The translations under genes and the position numbers were made by a program. Shown one piece after another: positions 46,879-56,075 of a DNA stretch of 64,000 bases. The notes beneath the pieces are model-generated. The model saw nothing but the letters and a program-made list of their open reading frames with translations, searched no databases and was not told the DNA's origin. The DNA is from Tianweitania populi (GTDB lineage Bacteria; Pseudomonadota; Alphaproteobacteria; Rhizobiales; Rhizobiaceae): NCBI RefSeq assembly GCF_014652875.1, contig NZ_BMZQ01000001.1, positions 1,178,001 through 1,242,000 on the forward strand. The letters are read 5' to 3'. Positions within the stretch are counted from its first letter, which is position 1. Each line of letters begins with the position of its first letter.

Positions 46879-47163
46879 GTGTCCTCCACCACCTTCGACA
46901 AGGTCGCCGACATCATCGCTGAAACCAGCGAGATCGATCGCGAAACCATCACCCCGGAAAGCCACACGATCGACGATCTCGGCATCGACAGCCTTGATTT
47001 CCTTGATATCGTCTTCGCCGTCGACAAGGAATTCGGCATCAAGGTGCCGCTCGAGAAGTGGACGCAGGACGTCAACGAGGGCCGCGCTTCGACCGACGAG
47101 TACTTCGTCATGAAGAACCTGTGCGCCAAGATCGACGCCCTCGTCGCCGCAAAAGCTGCCTGA
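46879..47163 (+). CDS. acpXL: Acyl carrier protein AcpXL for lipid A very-long-chain fatty acid
   Basis: A 94-residue dedicated carrier on which the C26-C30 hydroxy acyl chain is built before transfer to lipid A. The 4'-phosphopantetheine site is in [14 protein letters not shown] (Ser38). The C-terminal extension [20 protein letters not shown] is longer than a housekeeping ACP and typical of AcpXL. GTG at 46879 was chosen because AAGGG lies eight bases before it and the length matches AcpXL; an ATG 8 codons upstream has no such site. First gene of the operon with two ketosynthases, an alcohol dehydrogenase and LpxXL. Confidence 0.93.
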   Translation: MSSTTFDKVADIIAETSEIDRETITPESHTIDDLGIDSLDFLDIVFAVDKEFGIKVPLEKWTQDVNEGRASTDEYFVMKNLCAKIDALVAAKAA

Positions 47164-47182
47164 TAACAGGCACTTACCTCGA

Positions 47183-48349
47183 ATGAGCGCACGCGACGTC
47201 GTTATCACCGGGATCGGGCTCGTGTCTTCGCTGGGCGAAGGCACGGAGCAGCATTGGCAGCAGCTGACGCTTGATCAGCCCAAGCCCATCCTCGATCGCG
47301 ACCGCTTCGCGCCATACACGATCCATCCTCTGCCGCAGCTCGACTGGGGTCTTCAGATCCCCAAGCGCTCCGACCAGCGGCAGATGGAAACTTGGCAGCG
47401 CCTCGGCACCTATGCCGCCGGCCTCGCCCTCGACGATGCCGGCATCAAGGGCGATGAAGCGCTCTGCGCGACGATGGACCTGATCGTCGCAGCCGGCGGT
47501 GGCGAGCGCGATGTCGAGGTCGACACCTCGATCCTCGAGCAGTCGCAGACCTCGTCGGATACCGGCGTGCTCCTCAACGAGCGCCTGACGACCGACCTTC
47601 GCCCGACCCTTTTCCTGGCGCAGCTGTCCAACCTGCTGGCCGGAAATATCTCGATCGTTCATAAGGTTACCGGCTCTTCCCGCACCTTCATGGGAGAAGA
47701 AGGCGCAGGCGTTTCGGCGATCGAGACCGCGGCAGCACGCATTCGCGCCGGTCAATCAACTCACGCTCTCGTGGGTGCTGCCTTTCAGACCGAACATCCC
47801 GACATGCTGCTTGGCTACGAGCTCGGCGGCTACTTAAACCGCGGCGACTGGGCTTCCGTTTGGGATCGCTCCGGCGCGCAAGGTGGCGGCATCGTCAGCG
47901 GTTCGGGTGGGGCCTTCCTTGTTCTGGAATCGCGCGAGCATGCCCAAGCACGCGGCCGCAAGATCTATGCAACACTCGGACGCGTCGCGGCAGCTGGTGC
48001 AGCACCGGACGAGGCGCAGATTGCTCATATGCTGGCCGAACTCGACCTGTCCGGCCCACATCTGGCGATTTCCGGCGCAACGGGCGTCGAGGCCATCACC
48101 CGTGCCGAACGTTCGGCGCTGGACAAGGCCGGCCTGATCGCACGCGGTTTCACCAACCTGACCGGCCACCTCAAGGAAGCGCAATTTCCGTTTGCGGTGG
48201 CGCTGGCAGCGCTGGCCGTATCGCATGGCGCAGCACCTTCCCCGACCGAGCCCAGCGAAGCGCCTTTCTCGGGCACGCTGGACATGGCGGTTGCCACCAG
48301 CTTCGGTTATCGTCGCTATGGCGGCGTTGCGGCTCTCGGCCGCGCCTGA
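47183..48349 (+). CDS. Beta-ketoacyl-ACP synthase-like protein lacking the active-site cysteine (FabF2XL)
   Basis: A 388-residue thiolase-fold protein of the lipid A very-long-chain acyl operon. The expected STACASG is replaced by KVTGSSRTF, putting Ser165 where Cys belongs; the first catalytic His motif NAHGTST is ISGATGVEAI, while the second, NLTGHLKEAQ, keeps His. The fold-level features (start VVITGIGLVSSLG, end VATSFGYRRYGG) are intact. The pair with the complete synthase next to it resembles the KSalpha/KSbeta (chain-length factor) pairs of type II polyketide systems. The gene is 19 bases after acpXL. Confidence 0.85.
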   Translation: MSARDVVITGIGLVSSLGEGTEQHWQQLTLDQPKPILDRDRFAPYTIHPLPQLDWGLQIPKRSDQRQMETWQRLGTYAAGLALDDAGIKGDEALCATMDLIVAAGGGERDVEVDTSILEQSQTSSDTGVLLNERLTTDLRPTLFLAQLSNLLAGNISIVHKVTGSSRTFMGEEGAGVSAIETAAARIRAGQSTHALVGAAFQTEHPDMLLGYELGGYLNRGDWASVWDRSGAQGGGIVSGSGGAFLVLESREHAQARGRKIYATLGRVAAAGAAPDEAQIAHMLAELDLSGPHLAISGATGVEAITRAERSALDKAGLIARGFTNLTGHLKEAQFPFAVALAALAVSHGAAPSPTEPSEAPFSGTLDMAVATSFGYRRYGGVAALGRA

Positions 48350-48395
48350 GCCTCGACCTCACGGCGAGGCCCCTACCTGACGGCAAGGAACCACC

Positions 48396-49664
48396 ATGAC
48401 GAGCACCGTGGATCATCTTGGCAGGCCCATCGTGGCCGTCACCGGCCTGGGCGTCGTGACCTCGCTCGGCGTCGGCAAGGCCGACAACTGGGCGGCGCTG
48501 ACCGCCGGCAAGTCCGGCATCCATCCGATCACCCGCTTCCCGACCGATCACCTGCGCACCACCATTTCCGGCATGGTCGACTTCCTGCCGTCGAGCGGCA
48601 AGGGCAACTCGGCGCTGACCGAGGAACTCGCGGCGACCGCAGCCGAAGAGGCCATCGCACAGGCAGGCCTCGGCAAGGATTTCGGCGGCCCGCTGTTTCT
48701 CGCCTCCCCGCCAATCGAGATGGAGTGGCCGGATCGTTTCGCGCTCTACAAGGGCGACGAAACGGAAGAAGGCTACGCCCGGCTCTTGTCCGTCGCACGC
48801 GCCCGCAACGATCGCTCGCTGTTTGAAAGCTCGCAGTTCGGCCACATCGCCGACGCCCTGTCAGCCCGCTTCGGCACGCGCGGTCTGCCTATCACGCTGT
48901 CGACTGCCTGCGCTTCCGGCGCCACGGCAATTCAGCTTGGCGTCGAAGCCATTCGCCGGGGCGAGAGCGACCGTGCGTTGGCAATCGGCGCCGATGGTTC
49001 GGCGTCTGCCGAAGCGCTGATCCGCTTCTCGCTTCTGTCGGCCTTGTCCACCCACAATGATGCGCCGGAAAAGGCATCCCGGCCTTTCTCTAGAGATCGC
49101 GACGGCTTCGTGCTGGCCGAAGGCGGTGCGGCACTTGTTCTCGAATCGCTGGAAAGCGCAAGGGCGCGCGGCGCCAAGGTGCTCGGCATCCTGCAAGGTT
49201 GCGGTGAGCGCGCCGATGATTTCCACCGCACCCGCTCTAAGCCTGACGCTTCGCCGGCTATTGCAGCGGTGAAGGCTGCGCTTGAAGACGCTGGCCTCGG
49301 CATCGACGGCATTGATTATGTGAACGCTCACGGCACTTCGACGCCGGAAAACGACAAGATGGAGCATCTGTCGTTGTCCACCGTGTTCGGCGAGCGCATC
49401 AAGTCGATTCCGGTTTCCTCCAACAAGTCGATGATCGGCCATACGCTGTCGGCGGCCGGTGCGGTCGAGGCGGTGTTCTCCTTCCTCACCATGCAGGAAG
49501 GCGTGCTGCCGCCCACCATCAATTACGACCAGCCGGACCCGGCGATCGACCTCGATGTCGTGCCGAACGTCAAGCGCAATGCGGATGTGGGCGCGATCCT
49601 GTCGAACTCCTTCGGCTTCGGCGGCCAGAACGCCTGCCTCGCACTGGCACGGGAGCCAAACTGA
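48396..49664 (+). CDS. Beta-ketoacyl-ACP synthase II, active form (FabF1XL)
   Basis: A 422-residue condensing enzyme of the elongation system for the lipid A very-long-chain acid. The catalytic triad is complete: Cys172 in TLSTACASGATA, His312 in VNAHGTSTPEND, His349 in NKSMIGHTLSAAG. Start MTSTVDHLGRPIVAVTGLGVV; it follows the Cys-less partner after 46 bases. Together they should extend the acyl chain on AcpXL. Its stop shares a base with the start of the dehydrogenase (TGATG). Confidence 0.92.
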   Translation: MTSTVDHLGRPIVAVTGLGVVTSLGVGKADNWAALTAGKSGIHPITRFPTDHLRTTISGMVDFLPSSGKGNSALTEELAATAAEEAIAQAGLGKDFGGPLFLASPPIEMEWPDRFALYKGDETEEGYARLLSVARARNDRSLFESSQFGHIADALSARFGTRGLPITLSTACASGATAIQLGVEAIRRGESDRALAIGADGSASAEALIRFSLLSALSTHNDAPEKASRPFSRDRDGFVLAEGGAALVLESLESARARGAKVLGILQGCGERADDFHRTRSKPDASPAIAAVKAALEDAGLGIDGIDYVNAHGTSTPENDKMEHLSLSTVFGERIKSIPVSSNKSMIGHTLSAAGAVEAVFSFLTMQEGVLPPTINYDQPDPAIDLDVVPNVKRNADVGAILSNSFGFGGQNACLALAREPN

Positions 49665-50689
49665 TGCGCGCCTTACAACTGATCGAAGATCGCCGGCTTG
49701 AAACCGTCGATCTTCCGGAACCCGGCGCGCCTGAGCTTGGCGAAGTCACGGTGGCGATCAAGGCCGTCGCGCTCAACCATATCGACGTATGGGGCTGGCG
49801 CGGCATGGCTTTTGCCAAGCGCAAGATGCCGCTGGTGATTGGCGCGGAAGCGTCAGGCGTTGTGGAGACGGTTGGTCCCGGCGTGTCGAACCTGCGACCG
49901 GGTGAGTTGGTCTCGATCTATGGCGCGCGCATTTGCGGCCGCTGCAAGAACTGCGTCGAGAAGCGCGACAATCTCTGCGAGCATGTACAGGGCGTGCATG
50001 GCTTCCACCTCGACGGCTTTGCGCAAGAGCGCATCAATCTGCCGGCCCGCCTCCTCGTCCCCGCCCCTCCCGGCGTGTCGGATGTGGCGGCAGCGCTGGC
50101 ACCGGTGACCTTCGGTACGGTCGAGCACATGCTGTTCGACAATGCCAAGCTTCAGCCCGGTGAAACGATCCTCGTTCATGCCGGCGGCTCCGGCATCGGC
50201 ACGGCCGCGATCCAGCTTGCCAAGAAGATGGGCTGCACGGTCATCACCACCGTTGGCTCGGACGCTAAGATCGAACCGGCCAAGGCGCTGGGTGCCGATC
50301 ATGTCATCAACTATCGCGAAGACCGCTTCGAAGGCGTGGTGCGCAAGCTCACCAAGAAGCGCGGCGTGGATGTCGTGTTCGAGCATGTCGGCGCAGACAC
50401 GTTTGCCGGCTCCATGCTTTCTATGAAGAAGGGCGGCCGCCTCGTGACTTGCGGCTCCACGTCCGGCGTCTCGACGCAGATTAACCTGATGCAGTTGTTC
50501 CAGCAGCAGCTGAAGCTGCTCGGCTCCTTCGGTTGCCGTATGGAAAACATGGCCAACGCCATGCAGAAGATGGCGCAGGGTCTCGTTCATCCGGTGATCG
50601 ACACCGAAGTCACCTTCGACGACATCGACACGGCGCTGAAGCGCATGGAAGGCCGCGACGTATTCGGCAAGATCATCCTGCGGGTGTGA
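49664..50689 (+). CDS. Zinc-type alcohol dehydrogenase of the lipid A acyl operon
   Basis: A 341-residue MDR-superfamily protein usually named adh2XL or orf in rhizobial lipid A operons. Structural zinc cysteines are in RICGRCKNCVEKRDNLCEHV; the cofactor loop is VHAGGSGIGTAAIQLAKKMG. The exact step is unproven, but the conserved position suggests an enoyl or ketone reduction for the long acyl chain. Its start overlaps the FabF1XL stop by one base (TGATG), and its stop overlaps the LpxXL start in the same way. Confidence 0.88.
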   Translation: MRALQLIEDRRLETVDLPEPGAPELGEVTVAIKAVALNHIDVWGWRGMAFAKRKMPLVIGAEASGVVETVGPGVSNLRPGELVSIYGARICGRCKNCVEKRDNLCEHVQGVHGFHLDGFAQERINLPARLLVPAPPGVSDVAAALAPVTFGTVEHMLFDNAKLQPGETILVHAGGSGIGTAAIQLAKKMGCTVITTVGSDAKIEPAKALGADHVINYREDRFEGVVRKLTKKRGVDVVFEHVGADTFAGSMLSMKKGGRLVTCGSTSGVSTQINLMQLFQQQLKLLGSFGCRMENMANAMQKMAQGLVHPVIDTEVTFDDIDTALKRMEGRDVFGKIILRV

Positions 50690-51657
50690 TGCGGGTCTTC
50701 ATCGCCGCCCTCAGGAATCGCTTCGAGCTTTTCCAATACTGGATCGTCGCGCAGATCGTCTTCGGCGTCATGGCGCTTTTGCGGCTTGCGCCACCGGATG
50801 CGGCGCTCAATTTCGCTGACAAGGTTGCGCGCACGTTCGGGCCGCTGACCGGTCGCCACAAGGTCGCCGTCGACAATCTCAGCCAGGCCTACCCCGAGAA
50901 ATCGGCTGAAGAGCATGACGCGATCGCCCGGGATATGTGGGGCAATATGGGTCGGCTGGCGGCCGAATACGTGTTTCTCGACAGGCTGTTCGACTTCAAC
51001 CCAGCCACGAACGGCGAAAACCGCGTCGAGATCAACAAGGCCGGCGAGCCGATCTTCCATCGGCTGCGCGACGAGCAAAAGCCGCGCCTGTTCTTCACCG
51101 GCCATCTCGGCAACTTCGAGTTCCTCCCGATCGTGGCGGCGACCTTCGACCTGCAGATGACGTCGATGTTTCGGCCGCCCAACAATCCCTATTTCGCAAA
51201 TTATGTTCTGCGCCGCCGCTCCGGCGCGATGGGTTCGCTGCTGGCATCGCGCCGCGGCGTCGCGTTCAGCGTCGCGCGCATTTTGGAAAATAGCGGCAAT
51301 GTCGGCGTTCTCGTCGACCAGCACTTCATGCAGGGTGTGCCGACCACCTTCTTTGGCCGCGCCTGCGAAAGCAGCCCACTGGTGGCCAAGCTGACGCGCA
51401 ACTATGAGTGCGACGTGCACCCCGCGCGCTGCATCCGACTGCCCGGTAATCGCTACCGTCTGGAGATCCAGGAAGCACTGACGCTGCCGCGTGATGCCAA
51501 GGGCCGGGTCGATGTGAACGGCACCACGCAGCTCCTCAACGATATCGTCGAGGGTTGGGTGCGCGAAGATCCCGGCCAGTGGATGTGGTTCCACAAGCGC
51601 TGGAAGATCAGCAAGCGCAAGAAGAAGAAAACGGGCGCGCCGGTCACGCCCGCTTGA
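50689..51657 (+). CDS. lpxXL: Very-long-chain lipid A acyltransferase LpxXL
   Basis: A 322-residue inner-membrane enzyme of the LpxL/MsbB family that moves the C28-type hydroxy acid from AcpXL to the secondary position of lipid A. An N-terminal membrane anchor covers about 15-34. The catalytic H-X4-E motif is GHLGNFE (His139, Glu144), followed by RPPNNPYFANYVLRRR and LVDQHFMQGVPTTFFGRA, family landmarks. The C-terminal KRWKISKRKKKKTG is basic. Coupled to the previous gene (TGATG). It is the diagnostic endpoint of this operon. Confidence 0.94.
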   Translation: MRVFIAALRNRFELFQYWIVAQIVFGVMALLRLAPPDAALNFADKVARTFGPLTGRHKVAVDNLSQAYPEKSAEEHDAIARDMWGNMGRLAAEYVFLDRLFDFNPATNGENRVEINKAGEPIFHRLRDEQKPRLFFTGHLGNFEFLPIVAATFDLQMTSMFRPPNNPYFANYVLRRRSGAMGSLLASRRGVAFSVARILENSGNVGVLVDQHFMQGVPTTFFGRACESSPLVAKLTRNYECDVHPARCIRLPGNRYRLEIQEALTLPRDAKGRVDVNGTTQLLNDIVEGWVREDPGQWMWFHKRWKISKRKKKKTGAPVTPA

Positions 51658-51660
51658 AGC

Positions 51661-52089
51661 TCAGTTCGCGACGATGATGCGCGTGTTGCCGGGTCCGACC
51701 TCGCGAACCAGATCATAGAACGCCTTGGCATTGCTGGTCGCCAGCCGCACGCAGCCATGCGATGCCGGGCGTCCAAGCCGGCTTACCGCCGTGGTGCCAT
51801 GCACCGCCCAGCCGCGATCATAGAACACGGCATAAGGCATCGGCGCATCATCATACTTGCGCGACTTCCACAGCTGGTGAATCCGGTAAGGACGCCAGGT
51901 GCCGAGCGGCGTGTCGTAGCCTTTGCGGGCCGTCGACACCTTCCAGGTATAGAGCACCTTGCCTTGCCGGCTCACCGTCATCACCTGCTTGGCGACATCG
52001 ACATGCGCCACCACCGTCGCCGCATGGGCCAGGCTTGGCGCTGCCACCAGCATGCCAAGAACCGCCAGCCCTGCCCAGATCTTCGCCAT
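51661..52089 (-). CDS. Small L,D-transpeptidase (YkuD domain)
   Basis: A 142-residue exported YkuD protein. Signal peptide MAKIWAGLAVLGMLVAAPSL with cleavage after AHA near residue 23. The catalytic motif is WAVHGTTAVSRLGRPASHGCVRL (His, Ser-His-Gly-Cys, with the Cys nucleophile in SHGC). The single minimal domain lacks a peptidoglycan-binding module, unlike the YcbB-type gene at 10509-12440. Start chosen at 52089, four codons into the open frame, since it gives the usual leader. Three bases separate the stop from that of lpxXL. Confidence 0.9.
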   Translation of the reverse strand: MAKIWAGLAVLGMLVAAPSLAHAATVVAHVDVAKQVMTVSRQGKVLYTWKVSTARKGYDTPLGTWRPYRIHQLWKSRKYDDAPMPYAVFYDRGWAVHGTTAVSRLGRPASHGCVRLATSNAKAFYDLVREVGPGNTRIIVAN

Positions 52090-52227
52090 CTCGCCCTCCA
52101 AATTCCCGTTGATGACGATGGTAGATGCAGGAACTGAATCCCGGGTGAATCATCAGGGTATACCCAGCCTGTTGATCGACTGCGGACTGGCTTGCCAGAT
52201 CATCCGGACGCTGATGATATCGCGGAT

Positions 52228-53505
52228 ATGACTGACAAGCTTCTCCGCGCCATCGACGACCGCGTCGATGAGCTCACTGCCCTCACCCAGGACCTCGTCC
52301 GCTTTCCGACGATCAATCCGCCCGGCGAGGCCTACACGCCTTGTGCCGAATATATCGGCGAGCGGCTAAAGGCCGGCGGCTTCCAGGTTGAATATGTGCG
52401 CGGTGAAGGCACGCCGGGCGACAATGATCGTTATCCCCGCACCAATGTCGTTGCGCGCTTTGAGGGCAAGCGGCCGGGCAAGGTTGTTCATTTCAATTCG
52501 CATATAGACGTGGTGGAAGCCGGCGAAGGCTGGACGGTCGATCCGTTCGCGGGCGTGGTGAAGGACGGTCGCGTCTATGGTCGTGGCACCTGCGACATGA
52601 AGGGCGGGTTGGCGGCTTCCATCATCGCGGCCGAAGTCTTCATCGCCGAGAACCCAGACTTTGCGGGCGCCATCGAGATTTCCGGCACCGTGGATGAAGA
52701 ATCAGGCGGCTATGGCGGCGTCGCCTACCTTGCGGGCAAGGGCTACTTCTCGGCGCCGCGCGTCGACCATGTCATCATCCCGGAGCCCCTGAACAAGGAC
52801 CGCATCTGCTTAGGCCATCGCGGCGTTTGGTGGGCGGAGATCGAGACCAAGGGGCATATCGCGCATGGCTCAATGCCGTTCCTGGGCGACTCGGCCGTGC
52901 GCCATATGGGCGCGCTGCTCCAGGCGTTTGAAGACGAGCTGTTTCCCGCGCTCGACAAGAAGCAGACGGAGATGCCGGTGGTGCCGGAAGGCGCGCGGCG
53001 CTCCACGATGAACATCAACTCCATCCATGGCGGCCAGACCGAGGATTTCCGCCCCGGCCTGCCCTCGCCCACTGTGCCGGACACTTGTCGTCTCGTGATC
53101 GACCGCCGCTTCCTGCTGGAAGAAGACTTGGACGCCGTGAAGAGCGAGGTCACCACGATCCTCGACCGGCTGAAGTCGGACCGGCCGAAATTCGATTACA
53201 CGATCCGCGACCTCATGGAGGTGAAGCCCACCATGACCGAGCGCGACGCGCCGGTGGTGCGGGCGGTGGCGGAAGGCATTCACGCGATCTTCGACCGCGC
53301 GCCGGACTACGTCATCTCACCCGGCACCTACGACCAGAAGCACATCGCGCGCATCGGCCACATCTATGACTGTATCGCGTACGGGCCGGGCATCCTAGAC
53401 TTGGCGCATCAGCCCGACGAGTGGGTCGGCATAGAAGACATGGTGCAATCGGCCAAGGTCATGGCGCTGGCGCTGCGGCGGCTCTTGGCGGGTGGGGAAA
53501 TCTGA
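52228..53505 (+). CDS. M20 family metallopeptidase (ArgE/DapE-type)
   Basis: A 425-residue di-zinc amidohydrolase. Metal-site segments in order: HFNSHIDVVEAG (first His with Asp), YGRGTCDMKGGL (bridging Asp), GTVDEESGGYGG (catalytic Glu pair), IIPEPLNKD, and the last His in LDLAHQPDEWV. The lid dimerisation domain follows the first half. The family includes acetylornithine and succinyl-diaminopimelate deacylases. It is directly upstream of an oligopeptide ABC importer in the same direction (88 bases), suggesting it hydrolyses what is imported. The ATG at 52228 is preferred; an in-frame start 12 codons upstream is open. Confidence 0.88.
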   Translation: MTDKLLRAIDDRVDELTALTQDLVRFPTINPPGEAYTPCAEYIGERLKAGGFQVEYVRGEGTPGDNDRYPRTNVVARFEGKRPGKVVHFNSHIDVVEAGEGWTVDPFAGVVKDGRVYGRGTCDMKGGLAASIIAAEVFIAENPDFAGAIEISGTVDEESGGYGGVAYLAGKGYFSAPRVDHVIIPEPLNKDRICLGHRGVWWAEIETKGHIAHGSMPFLGDSAVRHMGALLQAFEDELFPALDKKQTEMPVVPEGARRSTMNINSIHGGQTEDFRPGLPSPTVPDTCRLVIDRRFLLEEDLDAVKSEVTTILDRLKSDRPKFDYTIRDLMEVKPTMTERDAPVVRAVAEGIHAIFDRAPDYVISPGTYDQKHIARIGHIYDCIAYGPGILDLAHQPDEWVGIEDMVQSAKVMALALRRLLAGGEI

Positions 53506-53593
53506 CAGCACCGGCCTGTATGGCGAGAATGCCGATTTACTCAGGCGCGCTTTCACGCTTCAATCACCAGCCTGACCCTGCGGAGTTTTTTCG

Positions 53594-55075
53594 ATGACCA
53601 AGTGGACGTCCGTTCTGGCTGCAACAATGCTCGTGCTGGCATCCGGCACTTGCGCCTTTGCCGCCCGCACCGATCTCGTGCTTGGCATGGTGCTGGAGCC
53701 ACCGCATCTCGATCCGACGGCGGGTGCAGCGGCTGCGATCGACGAGGTGGTTTACACCAACGTGTTCGAGGGGCTGACCAAGATCGGGCCGACTGGCGAG
53801 GTTCTGCCCGGTCTGGCGGAAAGCTGGGAGATCTCCCAGGACGGAAAGACCTATACGTTCAAGCTCCATACGGGCGTAAAATTCCACGACGGCACGGAGT
53901 TCAACGCCGACGACGTGAAGTTCTCGCTGGAGCGGGCGATCGCGCCGGATACGGTGAACGCGCAGAAGGCGCTGTTTGCCAAGATCGACACGATCGAGGT
54001 CGTCGATCCCGCCACGGTGAAGATCACGCTGAAGCAGCCGCAGGGCGGTTTCCTGTATAATCTCGGCTGGGGCGATGCGGTGATCGTGGGTTCCGAAAGT
54101 GTCGCGACCAACAAGGAAAAGCCTGTTGGGACCGGCCCGTTCCGCTTCCAGAACTGGGCGCGTGGCTCGTCGATTACGCTGGTCAAGAACCCTGATTATT
54201 GGGGCGAACCGGTTTCGCTGGACAAGGCCGAGTTTCGCATCATTCCGGATGCGGCAGCCGCTATTCCTGCCTTGCTCTCAGGCGATGTCCAGGCGTTCCC
54301 GAGCGCGCCGGTGGCTGAGGCGCTCGACCAGATCAAGGCGGATGCGCGGTTGAAGGTCGTCATCGGCTCGACCGAGGGCGAGACGATCCTGTCGATGAAC
54401 AACAAGAAGGCGCCGTTCGACAACAAACTGGTGCGGCAGGCGATTTCCTATGCGCTGAACCGCGAGGAGATCAATGCCGGTGCGATCAACGGGCTCGGCA
54501 CGCCGATCGGCTCGCATTTCGCGCCGCATAATCCGGCTTATGTCGATCTCATCGGCACCTATCCGCATGATCTGGAAAAGGCCAAGGCGCTGCTGGCGGA
54601 AGCTGGGCTTGCCAACGGCTTTTCCGCCACGATCAAGCTGCCGCCGCCGCCTTATGCGCGTCAGGGCGGCGAGGTGATCGCAGCCGAGCTTGCGCAGATC
54701 GGCATCAATCTCGAGATCATCCCGCTGGAATGGGCGCAGTGGCTGGAGCAGGTGTTTACTGGCAAGGATTTCGACCTGACAGTTATCAGCCATGTCGAAC
54801 CGAACGATATCGATATTTATTCGCGGCCGGACTATTACATCGGCTACCAAAATCCCGCGTTCAACAAGGTCATTCAGGAGCTCGACGCAACGGCGGACGA
54901 GGCCAAGCGCAAGGACCTTTACGGCCAGGCGCAGAAGATCCTGGCCGATGATGCGCCGGTCGGCTTCCTGTTCCAGCTGCCAAAGGTCGGCGTATGGGAT
55001 GCCAAGCTGGAAGGCCTGTGGGAAAACACGCCGATCCCTGCCAACGACCTGACCAAGGTAAAGTGGACGGAGTGA
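53594..55075 (+). CDS. Peptide ABC transporter substrate-binding protein (SBP_bac_5)
   Basis: A 493-residue periplasmic receptor of the DppA/OppA type. Signal peptide MTKWTSVLAATMLVLASGTC with cleavage after AFA. The signature ESWEISQDGKTYTFKLHTGVKFHDGTEFNADDVKFSLER covers the family block (given here in part). The ligand is unknown: family members take peptides, nickel complexes, glutathione, heme or acyl derivatives. First subunit of the operon dppA-B-C-DF; the M20 peptidase precedes it. Confidence 0.92.
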   Translation: MTKWTSVLAATMLVLASGTCAFAARTDLVLGMVLEPPHLDPTAGAAAAIDEVVYTNVFEGLTKIGPTGEVLPGLAESWEISQDGKTYTFKLHTGVKFHDGTEFNADDVKFSLERAIAPDTVNAQKALFAKIDTIEVVDPATVKITLKQPQGGFLYNLGWGDAVIVGSESVATNKEKPVGTGPFRFQNWARGSSITLVKNPDYWGEPVSLDKAEFRIIPDAAAAIPALLSGDVQAFPSAPVAEALDQIKADARLKVVIGSTEGETILSMNNKKAPFDNKLVRQAISYALNREEINAGAINGLGTPIGSHFAPHNPAYVDLIGTYPHDLEKAKALLAEAGLANGFSATIKLPPPPYARQGGEVIAAELAQIGINLEIIPLEWAQWLEQVFTGKDFDLTVISHVEPNDIDIYSRPDYYIGYQNPAFNKVIQELDATADEAKRKDLYGQAQKILADDAPVGFLFQLPKVGVWDAKLEGLWENTPIPANDLTKVKWTE

Positions 55076-55127
55076 GCGAGCTGGAGCAGCAGGGCAAGCA
55101 ATCCGGCCAACCGGCGGTCCTGCACGC

Positions 55128-56075
55128 ATGACCGCTTACATCCTGAACCGCGTTCTGATCGGTCTGGCGACGCTGCTGCTCGCGTCGATCGTGGTGTTCG
55201 GCGTCATGGAAGTTCTTCCGGGCGATCCTGCGCAGTTGATGTTGGGCATGAGCGGCAGCCCTGAAGCCCTCGCCAATTTGCGGGCGCAGATGGGTCTCGA
55301 TGAGCCGATTGTCTGGCGCTATCTGCACTGGATCGGCGGATTGTTGACCGGCGACTTCGGACGCTCCTACACCTATTCCTCGCCGGTGGCCGACCTTATC
55401 CGCGAGCGGCTGGCTGTGTCCCTGCCGCTTGCCCTGATGTCTCTCCTGCTTTCGACCTTCATCGCCCTTCCCGTCGGTATCTTTGCCGCTGCGCGACGCG
55501 GTCGTTTGCCGGACACGTTGTCGATGGGCACGGCGCAGCTCGGCGTCGCCGTACCGAACTTCTGGTTCGCGCTGCTTCTGATCTATGCCTTCGCCGTTTG
55601 GCTGAAATGGCTGCCTGCCGGCGGCTTTCCAGGCTGGAATGGCGGCATCTGGAACGGCATCAAGTCGCTGATCCTGCCGTCGATCGCGCTGGCTCTGCCG
55701 CAAGCCGCGATTCTTGCCCGCGTCACACGTTCGGCGTTGCTTGATGTGCTCGGCGAAGATTACATCCGCACTGCGCGCGCCAAGGGTCTGCCGCGCGGAC
55801 GCGTGTTGCGCCGTCATGCGCTGCGCAATGCGATGATCCCGGTGTTGACCATCCTCGGCCTTCAATTCGCGTTTCTGCTGGCCGGCACGATCATCATCGA
55901 GAACGTGTTCTATCTGCCCGGCCTCGGTCGGCTGATCTTCCAGGCGATCACCCAGCGCGATTTGATCGTGGTGGAAGGCGTGGTCATGCTGCTGGTGGCG
56001 TCCGTGATCGTCGTGAACATCATGGTCGACCTTGCTTATGCCGTGGTCGATCCACGGTTGCGGGAGGCGGCATGA
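55128..56075 (+). CDS. Dipeptide/oligopeptide ABC transporter permease (DppB type)
   Basis: A 315-residue integral membrane subunit. The N-terminal segment MTAYILNRVLIGLATLLLAS, then the characteristic PGDPAQLMLGMSGSPEALANLRAQMGLDEP loop. The EAA coupling segment DYIRTARAKGLPRGRVLRRHALRNAMIP is present. The C-terminal helices end with VDLAYAVVDPRLREA. The last four bases overlap the DppC start (ATGA), so the permeases are coupled. Confidence 0.93.
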   Translation: MTAYILNRVLIGLATLLLASIVVFGVMEVLPGDPAQLMLGMSGSPEALANLRAQMGLDEPIVWRYLHWIGGLLTGDFGRSYTYSSPVADLIRERLAVSLPLALMSLLLSTFIALPVGIFAAARRGRLPDTLSMGTAQLGVAVPNFWFALLLIYAFAVWLKWLPAGGFPGWNGGIWNGIKSLILPSIALALPQAAILARVTRSALLDVLGEDYIRTARAKGLPRGRVLRRHALRNAMIPVLTILGLQFAFLLAGTIIIENVFYLPGLGRLIFQAITQRDLIVVEGVVMLLVASVIVVNIMVDLAYAVVDPRLREAA

